Below, piece after piece: positions 1 through 8,367 of a stretch of 64,000 nt of DNA. Each line of letters starts with the position of its first letter. Within the stretch, counting starts at the first letter, position 1. This DNA is from Nostoc sp. TH1S01 (GTDB lineage Bacteria; Cyanobacteriota; Cyanobacteriia; Cyanobacteriales; Nostocaceae). Made by a program: the position numbers and the translations under genes. The notes under the pieces were generated by a model. It did not search any database. It was not told the origin of the DNA and saw only the letters and a list, made by a program, of their open reading frames with translations. Location of the stretch: contig JAGKSW010000041.1 in the NCBI GenBank assembly GCA_018993265.1, positions 1-64,000 of the forward strand. Direction: 5' to 3'.

Positions 1-789
1 CATATTAGACCTGAATCCTTACAACATAACTTGCAGCGGTTGAATGATGCTCTGACTTTTTGTGAGCAAAATCAAATTCGCCTCTATCGTATGACTTCTA
101 ATTTATTCCCAATGAATGATTTAGAAGACAAAATCGGTGAAAATATCTTAGAGCAAATGCGTGATGAGTTGAGCAAAATTGGTCAACGAGCAGTCGCGCT
201 TGGTATCAGAATGGTACTACATCCTGATCAATTTGTGGTGCTGAGTTCCGATTCGCCGGAAGTTGTGCAAACAAGTATCAACATATTAGCCAGACACGCG
301 CGGGATTTAGATTTACTTGGTTTACCTCGTTCGCCTTGGTCGTTGATGAACATTCATGGCGGTAAATCGCAACGCGCCGAAAAGTTGGTAAAAGTTATTT
401 CTCAGTTACCAGAAGCTATCAAAAGTCGCTTAACTTTAGAAAACGACGAATACGCCTATAGCGCCAGTGAAATTTTAGCAGTGTGTGAAGAAGCTAAAAT
501 TCCCTTGGTATTTGACGCACATCACCATATTTGCCACGAAAATTTAGACAGCTACAATGATCCGAGTGTGGCTACTATGTTTGAGGCGGCGAGGGAAACT
601 TGGAAAAATCCAGATTGGCAATTAGTTCATATTTCCAACGGCGAAACAGCCTTTAAAGATAGAAAACACAGTGATTTTATTACCGATATGCCTGATATCT
701 ATCATCAAGCACCGTGGATAGAAGTGGAAGCCAAACGCAAAGAAGAAGCGATCGCTCATTTGCGTAGTTGGTGGCTTATGAGACAATAA
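1..789 (+). CDS. uvsE: UV DNA damage endonuclease UvsE/UvdE, 5' truncated by window edge
   Basis: The reading frame is open from base 1, and the codons before the first possible start (TTG at 31) already encode family-like sequence (HIRPESLQHNLQRLN). The true start is therefore outside the window. About 262 residues are visible, against roughly 300 for the family. Family-type motifs are HPDQFVVLSS, NIHGGKSQRAEKL, LENDEYAYSASEIL and DAHHHICHE; these supply the His, Glu and Asp ligands of the metal centre in a TIM barrel. Known members nick DNA 5' of UV photoproducts and start an excision repair pathway independent of UvrABC. The next gene starts 46 bp downstream on the same strand, but nothing suggests a functional link. 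Family assignment is firm; activity is inferred. Confidence 0.86.
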   Translation, partial: HIRPESLQHNLQRLNDALTFCEQNQIRLYRMTSNLFPMNDLEDKIGENILEQMRDELSKIGQRAVALGIRMVLHPDQFVVLSSDSPEVVQTSINILARHARDLDLLGLPRSPWSLMNIHGGKSQRAEKLVKVISQLPEAIKSRLTLENDEYAYSASEILAVCEEAKIPLVFDAHHHICHENLDSYNDPSVATMFEAARETWKNPDWQLVHISNGETAFKDRKHSDFITDMPDIYHQAPWIEVEAKRKEEAIAHLRSWWLMRQ

Positions 790-835
790 TTTTTTGTGAG
801 AAAAATTTGGCGCTGTATGGAATAATTAAGAGACT

Positions 836-2434
836 ATGGCGATCGCAATCGATTTTGGTACTAGCAACACAGTCATTGCCCGTTGGAATCCCGTCACCCA
901 ACAGGCGGAAACTCTGAGTTTACCTGGTTTATCAATTCAACAAAGTCTCAATCCCCCACTGATTCCCAGTTTGGTGTATGTGGAGGATGCAGCCCAAGGT
1001 AAAGTTTTAGTAGGGCAACAAGTACGTGATCGCGGTTTGGATCTCAAAGGCGAATCTCGATTTTTTCGTAGTTTTAAGCGTGGTATCGGCGCAGAAATTC
1101 AAGGCTTTTTACCAGAATTAGATGGACAAGCCGTCACCTTTGAGCAAGTTGGACAATGGTTTATCAATCAAGTTATTGAACAACTTGCACCCTTAGAAGG
1201 TGGATTAGACTCCCTGATATTAACCGTCCCCGTTGATAGTTTTGAAGCTTATCGCCACTGGTTAGGTAAAGTTTGCCAAAGCCTCCCAGTCGAACAAGTG
1301 CGGATGTTAGATGAACCTACAGCCGCAGCCTTGGGTTATGGTTTGGCGGATCAAGAAAATCTCTTAGTGATTGACTTTGGTGGCGGGACTTTAGATTTAT
1401 CTTTAGTTAAGTTAGATAAAGGCGCACAAGGTAATACTAAACCCATCGGATTTTTGCTGAAGTGGGGGAATAAATCTTTAGCAGAAGACTCAAAACAAAA
1501 AGTCAAAACGGCGCGTGTGTTGGCAAAAGCTGGGCAGAATTTAGGTGGTACAGATATTGATAATTGGTTAGTTGATTACTTTGCCAAAACTCAAGGATTG
1601 GCGATAAGTCCATTAACAACGAGATTAGCGGAAAAAGTCAAAATTCAGCTATCAACTCAAAATCAAGCCAGCGAAGTATATTTTGATGATGAAACATTTG
1701 AAAGTTACGAATTAAATTTAGACCGCGATAATTTAGAAAATATCCTCAAAGAACACGCATTTTTTGAGCGACTAGATGAATCAATGACAAATCTGTTACA
1801 ACAAGCACGCCGCCAAGGAATTGAATTAGCAGATATTAATGCTGTGTTGTTAGTTGGGGGAACTGTCCAACTACCAGCAGTGCAGACATGGGTAAAACAG
1901 TATTTTGAGCCAGAAAAAATCAGGTGTGAAAAGCCTTTTGAAGCGATCGCCCAAGGTGCATTACAGTTATCTCAAGGCGTGGAAATCAAAGACTTTCTCT
2001 ACCACAGTTACGGAATTCGTTATTGGGATCGACGCAATCAACGCCACAGTTGGCATCCGATTATTAAATCGGGACAAGCTTACCCGATGAATCAACCCGT
2101 GGAATTATTTTTAGGCGCATCTGTGGAGAATCAACCCAGCATTGAGTTAATTATTGGGGAATTAGGAGCAGACACAGGTAATACCGAAGTTTATTTTGAT
2201 GGCGATCGCTTAATTACCCGCCGTCTTGATAGCGGTGAAACCACTGTTAAGCCTCTGAATGATAGCGCAGGCGCGAGAACCATTGCTCAACTCACACCAC
2301 CAGGGTATCCGGGAAGCGATCGTGTGAAAATCCTCTTTCAAGTTGATGATCAACGCTTTTTACGCATCACCGTTGAGGATTTGTTAACGAATGATACCTT
2401 GTTAGAAAATCAACTCGTGGCACAGTTGAGTTAA
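836..2434 (+). CDS. Hsp70-family (DnaK-like) ATPase, non-canonical
   Basis: This 532-residue protein has the actin/Hsp70 nucleotide-binding signature. Phosphate-1 is MAIAIDFGTSNTVIARW at the N-terminus, the connecting motif is DEPTAAALGYG near residue 160, phosphate-2 is VIDFGGGTLDLSLV near 180, and the adenosine motif is VLLVGGTVQLPAV near 340. It is shorter than DnaK (about 640 residues). It lacks a normal EEVD-like or lid C-terminus and carries an extra segment after phosphate-2, around residues 200-225. It is probably one of the extra Hsp70-like proteins common in cyanobacteria rather than the housekeeping chaperone; no grpE or dnaJ lies nearby. The ATG at 836 gives an N-terminus that begins directly at the phosphate-1 strand. 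The client is unknown. Confidence 0.85.
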   Translation: MAIAIDFGTSNTVIARWNPVTQQAETLSLPGLSIQQSLNPPLIPSLVYVEDAAQGKVLVGQQVRDRGLDLKGESRFFRSFKRGIGAEIQGFLPELDGQAVTFEQVGQWFINQVIEQLAPLEGGLDSLILTVPVDSFEAYRHWLGKVCQSLPVEQVRMLDEPTAAALGYGLADQENLLVIDFGGGTLDLSLVKLDKGAQGNTKPIGFLLKWGNKSLAEDSKQKVKTARVLAKAGQNLGGTDIDNWLVDYFAKTQGLAISPLTTRLAEKVKIQLSTQNQASEVYFDDETFESYELNLDRDNLENILKEHAFFERLDESMTNLLQQARRQGIELADINAVLLVGGTVQLPAVQTWVKQYFEPEKIRCEKPFEAIAQGALQLSQGVEIKDFLYHSYGIRYWDRRNQRHSWHPIIKSGQAYPMNQPVELFLGASVENQPSIELIIGELGADTGNTEVYFDGDRLITRRLDSGETTVKPLNDSAGARTIAQLTPPGYPGSDRVKILFQVDDQRFLRITVEDLLTNDTLLENQLVAQLS

Positions 2435-2598
2435 GGTATTTATTTCAGTTGCAATCACACTCACGATACTGCACCTGCTTTGATTTGAGGTTGTGCAAAT
2501 TCACGAGACCGGCACATAAAAAGTTTCCTTATTCTGAGGTGGCAAAGCGACAGTTGCGACCTGAACATATTAGAGATAGAATACTTTAAAAGCGACTT

Positions 2599-2835
2599 AT
2601 GCGACATAAACGACAAGAACAAGAAAATAATAGTGTGGAAAAGTCACAGCTTTTAACTACTCATGAAATAGCAGAGATTCTTCGAGTTCATCAGAGAACT
2701 GTGCAACGATGGATCTCATCTAATCGGTTGAAAGCCATAAAAGTAGGGCCAAAAATTTTGAGAGTTCGTCAACAAGATCTCAACGAATTTCTCGAAAATC
2801 AAAATAAAGATTACCAGGAAAAAGCAGAAAGTTAA
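2599..2835 (+). CDS. Excisionase/MerR-type helix-turn-helix DNA-binding protein
   Basis: A 78-residue protein with a single HTH_17-type domain at about residues 17-68 (LLTTHEIAEILRVHQRTVQRW, then KVGPKILRVRQQDLNEFLE). This is the pattern of the excisionase and BldC-like family, in which a winged HTH binds short direct repeats. Its TAA stop (2833-2835) is followed immediately by the ATG of the methyltransferase gene at 2836, so the two are almost certainly one transcript and probably translationally coupled. Position suggests a controller of the restriction-modification locus, analogous to C proteins, or a DNA-targeting subunit. It is not a classical C-protein by sequence. The role is inferred. 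Confidence 0.75.
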   Translation: MRHKRQEQENNSVEKSQLLTTHEIAEILRVHQRTVQRWISSNRLKAIKVGPKILRVRQQDLNEFLENQNKDYQEKAES

Positions 2836-4152
2836 ATGGCAACAGGAATACCAAGCAAACGTAAAAGTAACGGCACTTCGAGGAATGGTAATGGAAAGTC
2901 TTTCAGATTAGAATATGAAGGAAAGGTAGAAGTTGAAGAAATTTTTAATGTCTCGCCAGCACAGTTGAATTGCGTTATTAGTGTAGAAAAACAACCTAAA
3001 AATCGATTGATCTATGGTGAAAATTTAAGGGTTATTAGGGCGTTATTAGATGATGTTAATATTGCTGGCAAGGTAAAATTAATCTATATTGATCCACCCT
3101 ATGCTACAGGCTCTGGTTTTGAATCCAGAAAGCAGAGCCATGCCTATCATGATTTGATTAACGGGGCTGATTACTTAGAATTTCTCCGTCAAAGGTTAAT
3201 TTTGCTTAAAGAAATACTCGCTGATGATGGCTCTATATATGTCCATCTAGATGACAATATGGCTTTTCCTGTTAAAGTTTTAATGGATGAAATTTTCGGT
3301 TCTAAAAACTTCCGAAATTGGATTACAAGAAAGAAATGTAACCCCAAGAACTATACTCGAAAGCAGTATGGAAATATTTCAGACTACATATTGTTCTATA
3401 CTAAAAGCGAAAGTTATGTATGGAACCAAGCGTTTGAAGCCTGGACGGCTGATACAGCTAAAAAAGAATATCAGTATCTTGAAAAAGAAACTGGAAGATA
3501 TTATAAAAAGGTTCCTATTCATGCTCCAGGAATAAGAAATGGTGCTACAGGTCAAGCGTGGAGAGGAATGCTTCCCCCACCTGGGAAGCACTGGCAATAC
3601 ACGCCTGAAAAGCTGGATGAGATGGATGCAAGAGGTGAAATTTACTGGTCGTCAACAGGTAATCCGAGACGAAAAGTTTATCTCGATGAAAGTAAAGGAA
3701 TTCCAGTTCAGGATATTTGGCTTAATTTCAAGGATGCTCATAATCAAAATATAAAGATTACAGGCTACCCAACTGAAAAAAACCCAGAAATGCTTAGGCG
3801 AATTATCCTTGCTTCTTCTAATAAAGGTGATCTAATCCTAGATGCTTTTTCTGGCAGTGGTACAACAGTTGCGGTTGCAGAAGAATTAGAAAGGCAATGG
3901 ATAGCTATAGATAATTCTCCGCTTGCGATAGAAACAACAGTTCATCGCCTAGCTAGAGGAACTGAATTAATGGGTGACTTTGTTAATACCAATGAAACAC
4001 ATATACAACAAACATCTTTATTACACACTGGTAGAGTGTTACGTAATGGACTAGATTTATATGTCGAGATATCATCAGATTTACAAAGTATTTCAGAAAC
4101 TTTAGTCGAAGAGTGGCAGAGTAAACTCAAATTTCAAGCCAATCTCTGGTGA
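2836..4152 (+). CDS. Site-specific DNA methyltransferase (beta class, probably N6-adenine)
   Basis: A 438-residue protein in which catalytic motif IV (IYIDPPYATGSGFE, near residue 86) precedes the S-adenosylmethionine-binding motif I (DAFSGSGTTVAVAEE, near residue 336). This is the circular order of beta-class amino-methyltransferases. DPPY favours N6-adenine over N4-cytosine chemistry. The segment between them (LEFLRQRLILLKEILADDGS, then IYVHLDDN) is typical of the family, and the variable middle region would hold target recognition. It starts 1 bp after the HTH gene. Its last 26 bp overlap the end of a convergent gene that is probably the cognate endonuclease. Target sequence cannot be read from the protein. 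Type II is favoured over type III because no helicase-type Res gene is present. Confidence 0.88.
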   Translation: MATGIPSKRKSNGTSRNGNGKSFRLEYEGKVEVEEIFNVSPAQLNCVISVEKQPKNRLIYGENLRVIRALLDDVNIAGKVKLIYIDPPYATGSGFESRKQSHAYHDLINGADYLEFLRQRLILLKEILADDGSIYVHLDDNMAFPVKVLMDEIFGSKNFRNWITRKKCNPKNYTRKQYGNISDYILFYTKSESYVWNQAFEAWTADTAKKEYQYLEKETGRYYKKVPIHAPGIRNGATGQAWRGMLPPPGKHWQYTPEKLDEMDARGEIYWSSTGNPRRKVYLDESKGIPVQDIWLNFKDAHNQNIKITGYPTEKNPEMLRRIILASSNKGDLILDAFSGSGTTVAVAEELERQWIAIDNSPLAIETTVHRLARGTELMGDFVNTNETHIQQTSLLHTGRVLRNGLDLYVEISSDLQSISETLVEEWQSKLKFQANLW

Positions 4153-4987
4153 ATCTCTCATCTAACATTTTGAGAGTACATACCATCACTCTTCCTTTAC
4201 CGTATTTCTCAAGAGCAGCATAATCATTCCACATAGAACCAAGCGTAAGTCCTGGGCCGTCATTGAGAAAAAATACTTTTAGAGGTAACTTATATGTATC
4301 CGCGTATCTGAGAAGATCGGTGACTTTATCTCTGTTTCCACCCGTTCTATCATCCTCTTGCGATCCTCCTCGATCTGAATCGTAACGGGCAAAACCTATA
4401 ATCAATGGTGTTCCATCATTACAAGAAATAAGTATATCTGCTGGTGTTTTTCTATCCCAATCCTTTAAAACTTCATCAAGCATTACATCTCTGCCAGCAC
4501 GTACTGGGCCTTGAATTAAATACTCTGAACCAAAATTGGACTCGAACCATAAAAAGAAGGCTTCTGTTAGTTCGTATCCTTTCTGTCCCCGGCTTTTATA
4601 CTCTATGAGAATAGCCATAAGGGCTTCATCAGGGTTGGGGCGATTTGCTAAATTTGCTCGAACTTGCTCTATATTTCTAAATCTATGGCCATAATCTTCA
4701 ATAATGTTTGGAATTTTCTTCTTAACTTTTAACATCTCAACTGAAGTGTCTGGTGATACATATTTGCGGAAAACTCGTAACAATTGAGTTCTAGATGGAT
4801 TTGGTTTATCTGCAATGCTTGTCAGCAATTCAGCAGAACTGCTAGCTATATTAGCTAACTCAGAAAACTGCTCTATAACACTGCCATAAATGATTCTTGC
4901 TTCATCAAGATAGTCTGGGTAGAACTCTGAGTCAATGAAAGTAATATATTGAGAAGCTCTAGTTTTATAATCACTAAATGAGGTCAA
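4127..4987 (-). CDS. Probable type II restriction endonuclease partner of the adjacent methyltransferase
   Basis: A 286-residue protein. The start is TTG at 4987: an AGGAG Shine-Dalgarno lies 7 bases upstream and no ATG occurs before residue 84. The C-terminal half contains PADILISCNDGTPLIIGFARYD followed by SDRGGSQEDDRTGGN and KVTDLLRYADTY. This acidic, Gly/Arg-rich block is plausible as a PD-(D/E)XK-like active site, though I cannot place it in a named family. The N-terminal half is helical and unfamiliar. Its 3' end overlaps the convergent methyltransferase gene by 26 bp, the arrangement of many type II restriction-modification pairs. The endonuclease call rests mainly on this context and on the acidic block. 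Confidence 0.6.
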   Translation of the reverse strand: MTSFSDYKTRASQYITFIDSEFYPDYLDEARIIYGSVIEQFSELANIASSSAELLTSIADKPNPSRTQLLRVFRKYVSPDTSVEMLKVKKKIPNIIEDYGHRFRNIEQVRANLANRPNPDEALMAILIEYKSRGQKGYELTEAFFLWFESNFGSEYLIQGPVRAGRDVMLDEVLKDWDRKTPADILISCNDGTPLIIGFARYDSDRGGSQEDDRTGGNRDKVTDLLRYADTYKLPLKVFFLNDGPGLTLGSMWNDYAALEKYGKGRVMVCTLKMLDERFTRDWLEI

Positions 4988-5145
4988 GAGATATCTCCTT
5001 AACAGTTAATAGCTATCGCTTCTATTGTCTTCAAATAGGAAGTTATCGCACAAGACCATCGTGGCTTCAGCAATATTATTACTGCAAAGATAATGCTGTA
5101 GATTGCCTGGTGTAACCCTTGGTTTTACCATTTTTGAACAACTTC

Positions 5146-5550
5146 CTATAGCTCTTCGCCTTCAACTCCACCAGCATTGAAGCCGTAACCAATCAAATCT
5201 TCAAGCGTGAGTTCGAGAACCTGCTCGTCCTTGAGGTGAGCAGCTATCAAAGCCAGTCGATGTAATTCTTGTTCAATTTCAAAAATCCGGTTACAAAGTT
5301 GTTGAATTTCTTGTTTTTCCTCGCTAGAAATATCATCTTGCGAGAAGAGAGTATAGCCGCTTCTAACGCCATGACCATAATCGTATCGAGAACTACGAAT
5401 CATGTAGGAACGGACTTTTTTCGTGTCTTGCAGGAATGTGTCTAGCACCTGATTGCGTTTATCAAGACGTGCTTGAAGTTGCTGTTGGCGTTGTGCTATG
5501 GCTTGTTTAATCTCTTGTCCTGTTTTGTGAAAGGTAATGTGGATAGACAT
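5146..5550 (-). CDS. Small coiled-coil protein of unknown function
   Basis: A 134-residue protein with a Gln/Arg-rich helix at residues 12-45 (KQAIAQRQQQLQARLDKRNQ), a Tyr/Arg stretch (MIRSSRYDYGHGVRSGYTLF) around 50-70, and a second helix with heptad character at 75-110. The C-terminus is acidic (GYGFNAGGVEGEEL). I do not recognise the family. It lies 158 bp from the start of the probable endonuclease gene, on the same strand and upstream of it, so it could belong to the restriction-modification locus, but no direct evidence supports this. The ATG at 5550 is the first in the frame. No signal peptide or membrane segment is visible. Confidence 0.55.
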   Translation of the reverse strand: MSIHITFHKTGQEIKQAIAQRQQQLQARLDKRNQVLDTFLQDTKKVRSYMIRSSRYDYGHGVRSGYTLFSQDDISSEEKQEIQQLCNRIFEIEQELHRLALIAAHLKDEQVLELTLEDLIGYGFNAGGVEGEEL

Positions 5551-5581
5551 TTGAAAGTGTTTTATTAGAATTTATTGAAAC

Positions 5582-5740
5582 TTAACAACTGAGAAAATTC
5601 GGGTCGAGAATTTGATCTATTGTATAAGGGCATTCAGTAGGAAATATTTCTGGTCGTATTTGCGTTTCCTTGGCTGCATCTCTACGCGCACGTTGATAGT
5701 ATTTATCTAGTTTGATGAAGTCATTTTTCCGCCGCGCCTT
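5582..5740 (-). pseudogene. 3' relic of a DUF29-family gene
   Basis: Reading the minus strand into the TAA at 5584-5582 gives about 52 residues including YYQRARRDAAKETQI and FPTECPYTIDQILDPNF. This matches the C-terminal end that I know from cyanobacterial DUF29 proteins (…CPYTIEQVLDP-F). The frame stays open only to about 5799, and the upstream part does not resemble the roughly 100-residue N-terminal body of DUF29, so the gene is truncated. It is a scar beside the restriction-modification locus, probably from an earlier insertion or deletion. Confidence 0.6.
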
Positions 5741-6117
5741 TGGTATGGAAGAACTTAAGGAGACAGAAGAGAATCCCCATAAATAAATAATGAAGATTTA
5801 ATCCTTCAACTGCGATAATTAATGACCAAGGATCAGCTGAGACTTTATCGTAATTTCAAAATAATTATCTTCAAATACGGATGCCAACTTTCTTCTAGAA
5901 AAGCTATTAATGGCTAGTAGTACCTCAACAATCTAAATTGCTGATTTGCTACGGGAAATTAATCAAGCGATCGCCCAACTTATTCAACTTTCCTGTATTT
6001 TACGTCATGCAGTTTCGATCTTCAAAGCCAAGAGCAATAATCTTTCCTCCTGAACCCCAATTGATGTAGTAGCTCACAAACCATAACCAATAACTAATGA
6101 CCATTGACTCTTGACTT
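5741..6117. other. Non-coding spacer with degenerate sequence
   Basis: No credible gene is seen. A plus-strand stretch near 5941-6030 reads LLREINQAIAQLIQLSCILRH and may be another decayed fragment, but it has no start and no recognisable family. The last 30 bp (CAATAACTAATGACCATTGAC) belong to the CAATAGT-type short repeats seen elsewhere in the window and abut the ATG of the CheW-like gene. Confidence 0.4.
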
Positions 6118-6831
6118 ATGACCACTCAAGTAGAACATTGTTGGAATATGATTGGTATTGAGGGCGATCGCACTTGTTCGGAATTATCTACACATGCTCA
6201 TTGTCGCAATTGTCCGATTTATTCGGTGGCTGGTCGCTGTTTACTAGAACTCCCAACACCAGAAAAAAATTGTCATGAGTGGACACAACTAATAGCAGAA
6301 TCTCCCACCAACAAAAACCCGCATTTGCCTACCTATGCTGTGCGAACTACAGAAATTTTAACAGTTGTAATTTTTCGCTTGCAACAGGAATGGCTGGCGC
6401 TGCCGGCGCAAGTTTTCAAAGAAACTACCCATCCGAGTGTGATTCATACCTTACCCCATCGCCAAAACCAAGTCTTGCGGGGATTAATTAATATTCGTGG
6501 TGAATTGCTGTTGTGTGTTTCCTTAAGCCATTTGTTGAATATTGAATCTAGCGACACTCCTAAACAAGGGCCAAGTCCAGTAATGCATTCGCGGATGGTA
6601 GTAATTGAGAAAGCGGGTAACGCTTGGGTATTTCCTGTCGATGAAATATATGGGATCTACCGATTTCATCGTCGAGAATTGCGCGACGCATTTCGCAAGA
6701 TAACTCCAGCAACCCAAACTTATACTAAAGGGTTATTTTCCTGGCAACCTGCAAATTTCCCAACATCACACACAGTTAGCTATTTGGATGACGAACTCTT
6801 ATTTACTAGTTTGGCGAGGAAGGCGCAGTAA
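6118..6831 (+). CDS. CheW-like chemotaxis adaptor with N-terminal cysteine motif
   Basis: A 237-residue protein. Residues from about 80 to the end form a CheW domain (LALPAQVFKETTH, VLRGLINIRGELLLCVSLSHL, VFPVDEIYGIYRF), which couples receptors to CheA-type kinases. The N-terminus carries five cysteines in the pattern CWN-IG…TC…HCRNCP…C (residues 8, 19, 28, 31 and about 41). I recall this extension from CheW proteins of some chemosensory clusters, where its function is not established; metal or redox binding is a guess. No che genes are nearby, so it acts with kinases encoded elsewhere. The ATG at 6118 directly follows a repeat-derived spacer. Confidence 0.82.
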   Translation: MTTQVEHCWNMIGIEGDRTCSELSTHAHCRNCPIYSVAGRCLLELPTPEKNCHEWTQLIAESPTNKNPHLPTYAVRTTEILTVVIFRLQQEWLALPAQVFKETTHPSVIHTLPHRQNQVLRGLINIRGELLLCVSLSHLLNIESSDTPKQGPSPVMHSRMVVIEKAGNAWVFPVDEIYGIYRFHRRELRDAFRKITPATQTYTKGLFSWQPANFPTSHTVSYLDDELLFTSLARKAQ

Positions 6832-6926
6832 TAATACTCTGATTCTCCCAAAATTAAATTGTGCCAAATATCAGCCATGTGAGAGACTGAGCATTGACAC
6901 AATTACTCTGGAAATATTTGTTTAGA

Positions 6927-8189
6927 TTAACCGAAGATACCAGCAAAGAAGTCAAGGGTGTCCTTTAGTGCTTTGATGAATACGTCAATTTCCTCGCGGG
7001 TATTGTAGAAAGAGAAACTTACCCGTGCGGTTGCTGGCAAACCTAAATAACGGTGTAATGGTTGAGTACAGTGGTGTCCAGAACGGATAGCAACGCCTTC
7101 TTGATCTAATAATGTCGATAAGTCGTTAGCGTGGATATCTCCGGCTGTGAATGCAGCTAAAGCCGCTCTACCTTCACCATTGGCATCAGGTTTGGGGCCA
7201 TAAATCCGAATTTGAGGAATTTTCTCTAATTGTTGGAATAAATAAGCAGTCAACTCCGCTTCGTAGGCATGAATTTTATCCATACCAATACTTGATAGAT
7301 AGTCTATCGCAGCACCGAGGGCGATCGCTTCCCCAATTGCAGGTGTCCCGGCTTCAAATTTATGGGGTAATTCGGCATAGGTAGAATGATCTAAATATAC
7401 CTCGGCAATCATTTCGCCACCGCCGAAAAATGGTGGCATTGCTTCTAACAATTCCAGCTTGCCATATAAAAAGCCGATGCCTGTTGGCGCACACATTTTA
7501 TGTCCTGAAGCAACCAACCAATCACAGCCTATTTCTTGCACATCCACAGGCATGTGAGGCACACTTTGACAAGCATCAACTAAGAATTTCGCACCGTATC
7601 TGTGAGCAATATCAGCAATTTCTTTCACTGGATTAATACAACCCAAAGTGTTAGAAACATGAACAATGGACACCAGTTTTGTTTTCTCAGAAATCAGTTG
7701 TTTAAACTGTTCTAAATCAAAAGTTTGTTCTGGTGTTAATCCAACAAACTTTAGAACTGCACCCGTTTTTTGCGCCACAAATTGCCAAGGTACAATATTG
7801 CTGTGGTGTTCCATCACCGACAGAATAATTTCATCACCTGGCTGTAAATTGTTCATTCCCCAGCTATAAGCTACTAAGTTAATTGCTTCGCTGGCGTTGC
7901 GGGTGTAGACAATTTCTTGACGAGATGCAGCATTAATAAATTTAGCAACTTTATCTCGCGCTGCTTCGTAAGCATCAGTAGCTTTGGCACTGAGGGTATG
8001 AGCGCCACGATGCACATTGGCATTGTATTGTTCGTAATAATTCCGGAGGGCATTTAATACGAGCAAAGGTTTTTGCGAGGTCGCCGCATTATCGAGATAA
8101 ACCAAGGGTTTACCATTGACTTCCTGATGTAATATCGGGAAGTCAGCGCGGACTGTATCGGCGAGGGTTTTGGTAGCTGTAAAAGTCAT
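6927..8189 (-). CDS. sufS: Cysteine desulfurase SufS
   Basis: A 420-residue class V aminotransferase-fold, PLP-dependent enzyme that removes sulfur from cysteine and passes it to the SufBCD scaffold. The PLP lysine is in [16 protein letters not shown] (near residue 228) and the active-site cysteine is in [16 protein letters not shown] (near 370). Length and motifs are those of group II desulfurases. It is the last gene of sufB-sufC-sufD-sufS. It is separated from sufD by 178 bp of heptanucleotide repeats, so its expression may not track sufBCD exactly. No sufE or sufU is in the window. Confidence 0.95.
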   Translation of the reverse strand: MTFTATKTLADTVRADFPILHQEVNGKPLVYLDNAATSQKPLLVLNALRNYYEQYNANVHRGAHTLSAKATDAYEAARDKVAKFINAASRQEIVYTRNASEAINLVAYSWGMNNLQPGDEIILSVMEHHSNIVPWQFVAQKTGAVLKFVGLTPEQTFDLEQFKQLISEKTKLVSIVHVSNTLGCINPVKEIADIAHRYGAKFLVDACQSVPHMPVDVQEIGCDWLVASGHKMCAPTGIGFLYGKLELLEAMPPFFGGGEMIAEVYLDHSTYAELPHKFEAGTPAIGEAIALGAAIDYLSSIGMDKIHAYEAELTAYLFQQLEKIPQIRIYGPKPDANGEGRAALAAFTAGDIHANDLSTLLDQEGVAIRSGHHCTQPLHRYLGLPATARVSFSFYNTREEIDVFIKALKDTLDFFAGIFG

Positions 8190-8200
8190 TGGTTAAGAAA

Positions 8201-8365
8201 AAGTATGAAGTATAAAGTATGAAGTATGAAGTGTGAAGTAGGAAGTATGAAGTATGAAGTGTTAAATATATAAGTTTCTTCCTTAAGTTTTTAACCTTCG
8301 GCTTTTAGAATTTCATTCTTCATGCTGCAATTTTTTTCAGACTTCAGACTTCACACTTCAGACTT
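8201..8365. repeat. Inverted heptanucleotide short tandem repeats in the sufD-sufS spacer
   Basis: Positions 8201-8261 are a run of AAGTATGA-type heptamers on the plus strand. Positions 8338-8365 carry the complementary type (CAGACTTCAGACTTCACACTT). The two runs lie in opposite orientation about 75 bp apart, so the sufD-sufS transcript could fold a long imperfect hairpin across the spacer. The inner part contains no gene. Confidence 0.8.
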
Positions 8366-8367
8366 TT

